33,480 nucleotides of DNA from Ruminobacter sp. GTDB lineage: Bacteria > Pseudomonadota > Gammaproteobacteria > Enterobacterales > Succinivibrionaceae. The stretch lies in assembly GCA_017940385.1 (NCBI GenBank), contig JAGAYS010000055.1, positions 1 through 33,480 on the forward strand. Reading direction: 5' to 3'. The notes under the pieces are model-generated. The model ran no database searches. It saw nothing but the letters and a program-made list of their open reading frames with translations, and had not been told where the DNA came from. This document shows positions 16,243 through 24,089 of the stretch, piece after piece. Every line of letters starts with the position of its first letter. Position 1 is the first letter of the stretch. The position numbers and the translations under genes were made by a program.

Positions 16243-16304
16243 GCACATGATAGTTAGACTCATTTTTTTATACAAGTCTTTTTTAAAAAAAAACTAAAAA
16301 AATT

Positions 16305-16445
16305 ACATGAAAATATTTTCATGTTATTGAAAACGTTGTCAGAGGTGTGGTAAACACTAAAAATAAGCAACAAAATATGTCTAGATATATGGTTGTAAAC
16401 AAAAAATTTTGTTTAACATTCGTTTAACATGTAATTAAATTACAT
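16305..16445. promoter_or_regulatory. Cluster of three perfect palindromes upstream of the micropeptides
   Basis: ACATGAAAATATTTTCATGT (16305-16324, all 20 bases symmetric), AAACAAAA-AA-TTTTGTTT (16397-16414) and ATGTAATT-A-AATTACAT (16429-16445). GTTTAACAT also occurs twice in tandem 11 bases apart (16411, 16422). The positions suit operators for the minus-strand micropeptide transcript. High AT content makes chance symmetry easier, so only the cluster as a whole is notable. Confidence 0.45.
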
Positions 16446-16866
16446 AAAAACATTAAAAAACGTGACAAATACCACCTGTTTTTACTATAAAAAATAGAAG
16501 TTTTCTACGTAGATTTTGTGTCAGAACAACAGTTAAATAAATCGGGTGCTAAATTTAACGTGCCCTGAGACGTTTAAATTAAGGGTTTTATAAACTTTTA
16601 CGTAAGATGCCGGAAGTACCATTTCTGGATTCCGTGATTCAGTCTTTATCGGCAGATTCGTGCAGATGATTAAAATATAAGCAGAAAAGTACCGTCAAGT
16701 CAGTGAAAACAGTGATTTATTCCATGTGGTCGTGGCTCAGAACTGAGCAGATTTAGAAATACTAAACGTTCTATATGCCTGCAGGAGCATTACGGCTGGT
16801 GCCGGATTGCCGTGATATCAGGACGGCAGAGATCAGAATGGTTAGATGACCGTACTGGCGGTCGGT
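16446..16866. other. Region with no recognised gene
   Basis: AT-rich to mixed sequence between the palindromes and the recN terminator. No frame with a credible start was found on either strand. In Enterobacterales a bamE gene often follows recN; I see none here. Confidence 0.4.
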
Positions 16867-16892
16867 AAAAAGGGGCTCCGCGAGAGCCCCTG
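16867..16892 (-). terminator. Terminator of recN
   Basis: On the minus strand AGGGGCTC pairs with GAGCCCCT around a short loop and is followed by a run of T. It lies 16 bases past the recN stop codon. Confidence 0.9.
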
Positions 16893-16907
16893 ACCGTGGT
16901 TAATTCA

Positions 16908-18578
16908 TTATTCCGCGGACTGCGTTGCCAGAAGTTCTCTGGCATTTGCAAGAGCTGATTCAGATATTACGGGACCTCCCAGAAGTCTGGCTATTTCCTT
17001 TTCCCTGCCGTCGGCATCCAGTTCAGTTATGGATGTCACCGTTTCATTATCAATATCTTTTTTAAGAACCTCATACTGATTATGTGCGGAGGCCGCCACC
17101 TGTGGCAGGTGGGTTACGGTAATAACCTGAGATGTTTTTGCCAGTCTGCGCAGCAGTCTGCCGGTATTTGCGGCAGTAAAACCGCTGATGCCCGTGTCAA
17201 TTTCATCGAATATAAGAGTAGGAGCCGATATTCTGTTGGCGGTAAGAACGAGTATTGCAAGGGCAATGCGGCTGATTTCACCGCCGGATGCGGTCTTGGA
17301 TATAAGATCCGGAGTCATGCCGGCATTGGCATTAAACTTAAAACATACACTGTCTATGCCGTTGTGATGCGGCGGAACTTCGGTAAATTCAATTTCAAAC
17401 ATGGCATTAGGCATGGAAAGTTCATGGAGCATGTCGGTTATCCGTTTTGCAAATTCCACGGACATTTCCTTTCTTCTGCGCCTGAGTTCCTCGGCTTTTT
17501 CCATAAAGGCCTTTTTGGCGGCCATTACGTCGGCGGTTCTTGCTTCAATTTCGTCTTTTATTGAGGAAAATTCCCTGGTTTTGTTCTGAAGTTCATTCAG
17601 AACTTCGTGCAGTTTATCTGGAGTGACGGCATATTTATGAGACATGTCGTTGTACAGTGCCATTCTTTCATTAATGAAGTTTAGTCTTTCCGGATCCGAT
17701 TCGAGAGTCGAACTGTAGCGGCTGATCTCACCTGCTGCATCCTCCAGCTGTATTCTGGCACTTTCAATACTCTGAAGTATTGGAGTCAGACTCTTATCTA
17801 TTTTTACAAGAGAGTTTATTCCTCCCAGAAGTGCGTTTACGGATGTCAGAATACCTCCGTCATCGTCGGTAAGCTGACCGTGTACGTTTATGCTGTTCTG
17901 CAGTAGGGTCTGTACGTTGCTGAGTCTGTCGTATTCTTCCGAAAGTTCCTCAAATTCGTGCTCCTTTGGGGCAAGTCTGTTCAGTTCCGCAATCTGGTAG
18001 AGGGTTAGTTTGTACTCCGCAACCATATCCTTCTGGAGATTCCCGAGTCTTGTTACTTCGTCTTTTCCCCTGGAATATGTGTAGAATAAAGATTCCACTT
18101 CACTTAAGAGATTTCCCAGACCGGCAAAGGCGTCAAGATACTCAATCTGGTGTTCGCTTTTTAAAAGAAGCTGACCGTCATGCTGACCGTGAATGTTGAG
18201 AAGTCTTGATGAAAGTTCTCTCAGAACAGTGGTGTTTACGCTTCTGTCATTTACGAATGCCCTTGAACGGCCGTCCTTTGAGACTGTTCTTCTTACGATG
18301 CACAGTTCGTTGTCATCGGAGAGGAGATCGTAATCCCTGAGCAGCCCGAGAGCTCTGGGTGAATCAGACAGATCAAAGGTTGCACATATGCTTGTGGCGC
18401 CGGAACCGCTGCGCACCGACTTTGAGTCGGCTCTGCCTCCCATTACCAGTTCCAGGGCATCCACGGATATTGATTTACCTGCACCGGTTTCACCGGTGAT
18501 GGCACTCATTCCCTTGTGAAGGTTTAACGTCGCTTTCTTCACGACGGCGTAGTTTTCAATTGTTAGGGATTCAAGCAT
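16908..18578 (-). CDS. recN: DNA repair protein RecN
   Basis: 556 residues, normal for the family. An SMC-like ATPase: N-terminal MLESLTIENYAVVKK, Walker A GETGAGKS (about 29-36), MGGRADSKSVRSG, a central coiled coil, then the signature TASGGEISRIALA, Walker B TLIFDEIDTGISG and the TVTHLPQVAASA histidine switch. RecN acts early in recombinational repair of double-strand breaks, holding DNA ends and sisters together. AAGGAG lies five bases before the start. It follows nadK on the same strand, a gene order seen widely in Gammaproteobacteria. I found no LexA-type box in the short upstream region. Confidence 0.97.
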   Translation of the reverse strand: MLESLTIENYAVVKKATLNLHKGMSAITGETGAGKSISVDALELVMGGRADSKSVRSGSGATSICATFDLSDSPRALGLLRDYDLLSDDNELCIVRRTVSKDGRSRAFVNDRSVNTTVLRELSSRLLNIHGQHDGQLLLKSEHQIEYLDAFAGLGNLLSEVESLFYTYSRGKDEVTRLGNLQKDMVAEYKLTLYQIAELNRLAPKEHEFEELSEEYDRLSNVQTLLQNSINVHGQLTDDDGGILTSVNALLGGINSLVKIDKSLTPILQSIESARIQLEDAAGEISRYSSTLESDPERLNFINERMALYNDMSHKYAVTPDKLHEVLNELQNKTREFSSIKDEIEARTADVMAAKKAFMEKAEELRRRRKEMSVEFAKRITDMLHELSMPNAMFEIEFTEVPPHHNGIDSVCFKFNANAGMTPDLISKTASGGEISRIALAILVLTANRISAPTLIFDEIDTGISGFTAANTGRLLRRLAKTSQVITVTHLPQVAASAHNQYEVLKKDIDNETVTSITELDADGREKEIARLLGGPVISESALANARELLATQSAE

Positions 18579-18639
18579 TTGTTCTCCTTGCGTCCTTGGG
18601 TATTAATAAAGGACTGATTCGGGCATCTACTGTTTGGAA

Positions 18640-18645
18640 ATTATA
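18640..18645 (-). promoter_or_regulatory. Probable -10 box of recN
   Basis: TATAAT on the minus strand about 60 bases before the recN start, inside the 223-base gap after nadK. The -35 region is poor. Confidence 0.45.
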
Positions 18646-18801
18646 CTATTAATTCGCGCGCAGATTGCATGTTGAGTAAAAATAAATATTATTCGTATAT
18701 TTTTTAAGCAGAAGCAGCCGTAATGCATAATGTGAATTACGCAGTCGGTTGTCGTAATTGCGGGAGACGGACTGTCAAACCTGAAATTTTGATGCAGGCG
18801 G

Positions 18802-19680
18802 CTAGTCGACAAGCTTTGTGCCGAAGCCGAGCTTTGATCTCAGAACCTTGAAGTAATCATAGGTATGAGGGTGACAGATTCTGATAGGGACTTTATGTTT
18901 TTCAATGCATATTTCGCAGCGGTCATCGGCGTTCATGATGATCTGACCGTCACAGCTTACGGTAATTTTTTCCGGAGTAAGTCTGTTCCTGAAGCTTACC
19001 TTAATGGAACTGTCTCCGCTCAGAATGCAGGGACGAAGATTCATCGAATGAGGGAACATCGGAACGAGAGACACAACATTGAGGGATGGTTCTATTATCG
19101 GACCTCCGGCTGAAAGATTGTAGGCGGTTGAACCGGTAGGGGTGCTTACAATGAGGCCGTCGGCTTTCTGCGAGTACATGAACTTGTTGTTGACAAAAAT
19201 TGAAAAATCAATCATGTGAGCCGTCTTTACGCCATGTATTACGGCCTCGTTAAGCGCTAATGCCTGCTGGCATTTTGGTCCTTTTATGGTAGTGGAAAGA
19301 AGGAACCTTTCCTCCAGGACATATTCTCCCTTGAGAATGCTGTACAGCGCTCTTCTGATGTTTTTCGGTGACAGATCGGTAAGGAATCCAAGATGCCCGC
19401 GGTTTATGCCGAGCACGGGAATACCCACATCGGTGATTTTTCTTCCCGCACTGATCATTGATCCGTCTCCACCGACTATAATCATGAGGTCGGCCGTTCC
19501 TGTCATTTCATTAAAGCTCAGAGTTGGCAGATCCAGTCCCAGTCTGGCATTGGTTGACTTTTCGAGAATGACGTTTATTTTCTGGTCAACAAGAAAATTA
19601 ACGATTTCTATCAGGGTAAATACTACAGATTCATCATTGATTCGGCTGTATATGATTACTGACTTAATTTCTTCTGACAT
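18802..19680 (-). CDS. nadK: NAD kinase
   Basis: 292 residues, the usual length for bacterial NadK, a soluble enzyme that makes NADP from NAD and ATP. The signature IVGGDGSMISAGR, the GINRGHLGFLTDL motif, the LALNEAVIHG motif and the SPTGSTAYNLSAGGPI nucleotide-binding loop are all present. GAGAG lies upstream of the chosen ATG. It is upstream of recN on the same strand, but the 223-base gap and a -10 box suggest recN also has its own promoter. Confidence 0.97.
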   Translation of the reverse strand: MSEEIKSVIIYSRINDESVVFTLIEIVNFLVDQKINVILEKSTNARLGLDLPTLSFNEMTGTADLMIIVGGDGSMISAGRKITDVGIPVLGINRGHLGFLTDLSPKNIRRALYSILKGEYVLEERFLLSTTIKGPKCQQALALNEAVIHGVKTAHMIDFSIFVNNKFMYSQKADGLIVSTPTGSTAYNLSAGGPIIEPSLNVVSLVPMFPHSMNLRPCILSGDSSIKVSFRNRLTPEKITVSCDGQIIMNADDRCEICIEKHKVPIRICHPHTYDYFKVLRSKLGFGTKLVD

Positions 19681-20334
19681 GACGACACTCTCTCGTGTTT
19701 TCTGCTCCTGATTAAACCCCGTTCAGTTTAAACGCGGCTGCGGGGGAGCTTCCCTGCACTCCTTTTCAGTATTTGAAACAGTTTAACACAAAATCAGGCC
19801 CTCTTGTTTAAATTTGCTGTCTCCTGCAGGTACTTTACCTTATTCGGCATATCTTATGCGCACAATTATACGGTGCTTTTAACAAAGGAAGATTAGTACC
19901 GTTTGCTGCCGTTTCATCATTAAAAACGTTTAATAATTTAACATAATGTTAAAAAAATGTATAATGTAAATGCGTGCGAAGAATAATCGGATACGGACCG
20001 CTGCTGCAGGCGGTCTTACCTGACATGTGTTCATAGTCTGTCTTGTCCGCAGAAAGGCAGAGGCACGCCGGCACCGCCTCCTTAAATGGTGAAAACTGTT
20101 TATATTTTATTCATTTAGCCTGTTTTTCGGCCTGTTTGGATTTAACAATGTCGAGGCTGTAGCAAAATATGGTGCAGGGGCTTTCATGTTAAAGCCTATT
20201 ACATTAACATGTTTTATTATAAATTAGCTGATATCCGTCGCTGGGGGATTACTTCCGATGTCTCCTGATTAAGGATGATTAAAGACCGGCGGATTAATAA
20301 TTACTATAAAACGATTTGGGAATGGGATCGTAAG
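19681..20334. other. Divergent intergenic region between nadK and the Sel1 lipoprotein
   Basis: Holds a perfect palindrome TTTAACAT-A-ATGTTAAA (19937-19953), a plus-strand TATAAT (19960-19965) next to it, and a GACCGC/GCGGTC hairpin (19996-20015) soon after. The order palindrome, -10 box, hairpin could be an operator-controlled promoter with an early hairpin, about 370 bases before the lipoprotein gene. No other gene seen. Confidence 0.4.
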
Positions 20335-21789
20335 ATGAAAATAAAAACTCTTGCTTCCGTAATGCTTTTATCTTCTTTAGTTCTTACAGGATGTTTTTCA
20401 AAGACGTACGAAGAAGGTGTTAAAGCTTTAAAGGAAGGCAGGCCCGAAGAGGCAAAGGAAATCTGGGTAAAGCTGGTGGAGTCAAATCAGGATGATAACG
20501 CAATGTTTGCGTTATACAAACTCGGAGATACGAATCCTGACATTATGTCTCTGGATGAATCTTTGGGATATCTTCACATGGCAGCTGATGCCGAAAGAAC
20601 TGATGCCGAATATGAATGGGGGCTGTTTTTAATCAATCAGGGTAAGTTTGACGAAGGTTATAAATACTTCGACAAGGCTGCGGTATGGAAAGAGGAGAGA
20701 GCACTCCGTTATCTTGACAAGTATCACGAGGTAAGAGAATTCCAGATCGGGGCTGAAAAGGAAGACCCTAAGAGCATGTATGAATATGCCAAGTGGCTCC
20801 TGAACCAGAAGGATCCTTCCCAACAGCAGGAAGGTTACAATCTTGCGAGAAAGGTTGCGTTTACGGATTATGCTCCGGGACAGGCTCTTTACGGTACTCT
20901 CCTGTACGAAAAGGGGGATTATCAGAATGCGCTATCCTGGTTTGAAAAGGGTATGCTTCAGGGAAATCCTGAATGTGAGTACTACATTGGTATGATGCGT
21001 ATTCAGGGTAACGGCATTTTAAGAAATCCTGCACAGGGCGTGGAAAATCTTAGGAAGTCTGCTGACAATGATAATCATCTTGCCCAGTTTGAGCTTGGCA
21101 AGATCTATCTTAACGGTGAACCGTCAGCAGGCATTGAGAAGAATTTTGATTTGGCATTCCACTACATCAGTAAGGCTGCCGGTGCAAACATGCTTGAAGC
21201 TCAGTATATTCAGGCAACAATGTACGATCAGGGGCTTGGCGTTCCTAAGGATAACGTAAAGGCCATTACTCTTTACAAGCTTGCGGCTGAACACGATCAT
21301 ATCAAGGCTCAGTCAAAGCTCGGCGAACTGTACATAAAGACCGGAGACTCACCTGACGTTCGTGAGAAAGGTATTGAATGGCTCAAAAAAGCCATCGAAG
21401 AACATGACAGTGCCGACGCTAAGAACTCTCTTGCATATGCATATGAAAAGGGGCTCGGTGTTAAGCAGGATTACAGCAAGGCGTACCAGTGGTATAAAGA
21501 AGCAGCTGACGTTGATGTGGCTGCCGCACAGTTTAATATCGGTGTGATGGTTGCTAACGGCAGAGGCGAACCGAGGGATATGAGTAAGGCTTTCTATTGG
21601 GTTGAACAGGCAGCCTACAATGACTATCCGCTGGCTGTTGTAGCAATTTCTACAATGTATTCCAAGGGTATTGGCGTTGATAAGGACAACAGCAAGGCAA
21701 CCTTCTGGAGAAGTAAGGCCGACAGTTTAGGAATTACTGATTTTAATGATAAGAAGGCCAAGGTAACTGAACTTCTTAATCTTAAATAG
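20335..21789 (+). CDS. Sel1-repeat lipoprotein
   Basis: 484 residues from the chosen ATG. A lipoprotein signal peptide (MKIKTLASVMLLSSLVLTGC) with lipobox LTGC places it at the envelope after lipidation of Cys20. The rest is eight or so Sel1-like (TPR-related) repeats of about 36 residues, for example AQYIQATMYDQGLGVPKDN and AKNSLAYAYEKGLGVKQDY. Such solenoids bind proteins and often act in envelope assembly or signalling; the partner here is unknown. I chose the ATG at 20335 because it gives a proper signal peptide; an ATG at 20275 would add 20 residues that block it. A strong terminator follows. Confidence 0.88.
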   Translation: MKIKTLASVMLLSSLVLTGCFSKTYEEGVKALKEGRPEEAKEIWVKLVESNQDDNAMFALYKLGDTNPDIMSLDESLGYLHMAADAERTDAEYEWGLFLINQGKFDEGYKYFDKAAVWKEERALRYLDKYHEVREFQIGAEKEDPKSMYEYAKWLLNQKDPSQQQEGYNLARKVAFTDYAPGQALYGTLLYEKGDYQNALSWFEKGMLQGNPECEYYIGMMRIQGNGILRNPAQGVENLRKSADNDNHLAQFELGKIYLNGEPSAGIEKNFDLAFHYISKAAGANMLEAQYIQATMYDQGLGVPKDNVKAITLYKLAAEHDHIKAQSKLGELYIKTGDSPDVREKGIEWLKKAIEEHDSADAKNSLAYAYEKGLGVKQDYSKAYQWYKEAADVDVAAAQFNIGVMVANGRGEPRDMSKAFYWVEQAAYNDYPLAVVAISTMYSKGIGVDKDNSKATFWRSKADSLGITDFNDKKAKVTELLNLK

Positions 21790-21811
21790 GAACTGATTCC
21801 AACCGTAAGAT

Positions 21812-21840
21812 AAAGGGAACCGTGTGGTTCCCTTTATTTT
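21812..21840 (+). terminator. Terminator after the Sel1 lipoprotein
   Basis: AAAGGGAACC and GGTTCCCTTT flank a four-base loop and are followed by ATTTTT. Because it lies between convergent genes, it may also serve mutT from the other side. Confidence 0.85.
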
Positions 21841-21899
21841 TGGTGCCCGGTGCGATTATCGGCGTAAAACCGTTCTGACCACGAAGCGTGTTTTCCTGC

Positions 21900-22289
21900 T
21901 CAGATTGATTCCGTTTGTATTCTGTCTATAAGACTGAGATCCGCCGGCAACCATGAAACAGAATCAAGCTCTTTGGTTTCCAGCCATCTGGCATCACTGT
22001 GTTCAAGCAGTTTTATATGACTTCCGGCAAGCGTACACAGATATGTTTTCATGGAAAGATGAAAGGTTGGGTAATCATACTCCACGGTATCGAGAAGACC
22101 TTTTATGTCAATCTCTGCTTCCAGTTCCTCTCTGATTTCACGTCTAAGGGCGTCTTCAGGATGCTCGCCGGGCTCAATTTTTCCACCCGGGAATTCCCAG
22201 CCTCCGCTGAATTCACCATAGCTTCTTTGGGTTGCAAAAATTTTATGATCCTTTATGATTACTGCTGCCACGACGTTTACTGTTTTCAT
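21900..22289 (-). CDS. mutT: 8-oxo-dGTP diphosphatase MutT (Nudix hydrolase)
   Basis: 129 residues, the size of MutT. The Nudix box is complete: GGKIEPGEHPEDALRREIRE then ELEAE. The N-terminus MKTVNVVAAVIIKDHKIFAT and FSGGWEFPGGK fit MutT enzymes that remove oxidised dGTP from the nucleotide pool and prevent A-to-C changes. AGGAAAG precedes the ATG. It is a single-gene unit, convergent with the lipoprotein gene. Confidence 0.92.
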   Translation of the reverse strand: MKTVNVVAAVIIKDHKIFATQRSYGEFSGGWEFPGGKIEPGEHPEDALRREIREELEAEIDIKGLLDTVEYDYPTFHLSMKTYLCTLAGSHIKLLEHSDARWLETKELDSVSWLPADLSLIDRIQTESI

Positions 22290-22389
22290 GTGCTTTCCTG
22301 AACTGCAATGAGTATTTCGTTTTGTATACGGATTACAGACGGCATTTTAAATGTATTTGAAGAAGCCGTTACTGCATGACGGAATCATT

Positions 22390-22453
22390 ATATATAATTG
22401 TCACCGAAATGGTAATTATATATGATGCAGGATAATGTTTGTGACCATTTCGG
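22390..22453 (+). promoter_or_regulatory. Nested inverted repeats upstream of the rRNA methyltransferase
   Basis: ATATATAATT (22390-22399) pairs with AATTATATAT (22414-22423), with ACC-GAAAT-GGT inside the loop. ACCGAAATGGT (22403) is in turn complementary over ten bases to ACCATTTCGG at 22443. Two exclusive hairpins are therefore possible, as in an attenuator or a protein operator. Confidence 0.45.
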
Positions 22454-22494
22454 GTTCTGACTTTTTGGAGTCTGATGTTTTGTCGGAGTAATGT

Positions 22495-23841
22495 ATGAGT
22501 GATGTTTTACGCGTTCGGGTAGTGGATCTTACCGAAGACGGTGAAGGAATTGCCTTTGGTCCGAATGGTATTAAGATATTCATTAAGGGCGGGTATCCCG
22601 GAGATGATGTCGAGGTGACTCTCTACGGAATAAAGGAAAAATATGCTCAGGGAAAGCTCATTCGAATTGTCAGTTCGAAGATTTCTAGAATTCAGCCTTT
22701 CTGTCAGAATCAGTGCGGTTCCTGCTCATATACCGATCTTGAGTACAGGACAGAAACTGCTTTCAAGGAAAGCAAGCTCCTTGAGCTTTACGCAAATACC
22801 ATTGGAAAGAACTACGATGAATCACTTTATAAAGGATTTATCGGTATGGAGTCTCCGTTCGAGTACAGAAACAAGGCTGTTTATGCAGTTGAAAAATCCG
22901 GTGATGAATATAAGGTGGGGCTTTATCGCCGACAGTCACACGCTATCATTGACATAAGATGCTGCAGACTTGAGCCTGAATGGATTAACGCAGCAAGAAA
23001 CGGAATACGTGATATCCTCAATACTGCCGAATTCAGAAATCTTACCGCCACATTTGAAAGAACTCTCCGATATCTGTTTTTACGGGGAGCAGACAAAGGA
23101 GAAAAGCTTGCGGTTCTTGTTGTCTACTGCAGATTTCCGGGAATTGATCTCCTTACGGATAAATTGAATTCACTTGGAATAAATAACGTTCTTCTTTCTG
23201 TGAATCAAGATGAAGGAAACAGAATTCTCGGCGATACCATGAGTGTACTTACGGGTGATAATACCATTAACGTAGAACTTCTGAATCTTAAATTTAAGGT
23301 TAATCCGTATTCTTTCCTGCAGATAAATACCGAGCAGACGGCAAAACTATACAGAACCGCAGTAGATCTGCTCTGCCTGGAACATGACGATTCAGTTCTG
23401 GACCTATATTGCGGAATAGGGACAATTTCACTTTATATGGCGGGAATGTGTCATAAGGTATTTGGAGTTGAGTGCGTCAGTGAAGCCATAGATAATGCGG
23501 TAGAGAATGCTCTTGCCAACGGTATTTCAAATACTGATTTCAGAGTCGGACTGGTTGAGAAGATTCTTCCTCAGATTATTGCAGAGGGGCATAAAGTGAC
23601 AAAAGCCGTTCTTGATCCTGCAAGAAAGGGCTGTGCACCGGAAGTATTTAAAACTCTGTCAGGAGCAGGTATCAATACGATTGCCTACATTTCATGTAAT
23701 CCTAAGAGCCAGTGTCGTGACATTCTAATTGCGATGCAGTATGGGTACAATGTTAAATGCATCAGCGCAGTCGATATGTTTCCGCATACCTCTCACGTCG
23801 AGACGGTGGTATTACTGTCAAGGGAAAAACAGAACGGCTGA
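22495..23841 (+). CDS. 23S rRNA (uracil-5-)-methyltransferase, RumA/RlmD-RlmCD family
   Basis: 448 residues. An N-terminal TRAM RNA-binding domain (about 1-60), a Cys cluster for an iron-sulfur centre (PFCQNQCGSCSY, about 69-80, plus a later Cys), and a Rossmann SAM-binding domain with VLDLYCGIGTISLYMAG (about 299-315). The catalytic Cys lies in YISCNP and the general base Glu in SHVETVVLL near the end. These enzymes methylate C5 of specific uridines in 23S rRNA (U1939 and/or U747). I cannot tell RlmD from RlmC or the dual RlmCD by eye. It is the last housekeeping gene before the AT-rich island. Confidence 0.9.
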   Translation: MSDVLRVRVVDLTEDGEGIAFGPNGIKIFIKGGYPGDDVEVTLYGIKEKYAQGKLIRIVSSKISRIQPFCQNQCGSCSYTDLEYRTETAFKESKLLELYANTIGKNYDESLYKGFIGMESPFEYRNKAVYAVEKSGDEYKVGLYRRQSHAIIDIRCCRLEPEWINAARNGIRDILNTAEFRNLTATFERTLRYLFLRGADKGEKLAVLVVYCRFPGIDLLTDKLNSLGINNVLLSVNQDEGNRILGDTMSVLTGDNTINVELLNLKFKVNPYSFLQINTEQTAKLYRTAVDLLCLEHDDSVLDLYCGIGTISLYMAGMCHKVFGVECVSEAIDNAVENALANGISNTDFRVGLVEKILPQIIAEGHKVTKAVLDPARKGCAPEVFKTLSGAGINTIAYISCNPKSQCRDILIAMQYGYNVKCISAVDMFPHTSHVETVVLLSREKQNG

Positions 23842-23864
23842 AAACCCCGTAAAATCAAGGGTTT
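23842..23864 (+). terminator. Weak hairpin after the methyltransferase gene
   Basis: AAACCC and GGGTTT flank an 11-base loop directly after the stop codon, with TTTT a few bases further on. It marks the boundary between housekeeping and island DNA. Confidence 0.4.
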
Positions 23865-23949
23865 GGCGAGTTTTGGGATTTTGAAAGGTTGAGGGTAAAA
23901 AGGCATTTTTTGCTGTATCTGAAAATACACTTTAGCAGAGAGATACAGA

Positions 23950-23999
23950 GGTTGTGGCTACGGTTTTATTATTGCGGTAGGGTTGTGGCTACGGTTTTA
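23950..23999 (+). repeat. Direct repeat pair upstream of the OLD-like nuclease
   Basis: GGTTGTGGCTACGGTTTTA occurs twice, identical over 19 bases (23950-23968 and 23981-23999), starts 31 bases apart, about three helical turns. An upstream CTGTATCT/AGATACAG inverted pair (23913-23948) abuts it. It is best read as a two-site operator; two units with a 12-base gap do not make a CRISPR array. Confidence 0.6.
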
Positions 24000-24089
24000 C
24001 TTTTTCTAAGTTCAGAGTGGAAATTTTATTGTAGTAAGGGCAAGCCTACAATTTAAAGTCTCATGTCATCTAAGTATAGAGAGAAATAT

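Noticed and set aside
780-19953. ATGTTAAA/TTTAACAT as a shared operator in several intergenic regions
   Set aside because: Seen near 788, 7552, 12771, 15951, 16411 and 19937, but an eight-base AT-rich word is expected a few times by chance in this much sequence.
23950-23999. CRISPR array
   Set aside because: Only two units of 19 bases with a 12-base gap, and no cas genes.
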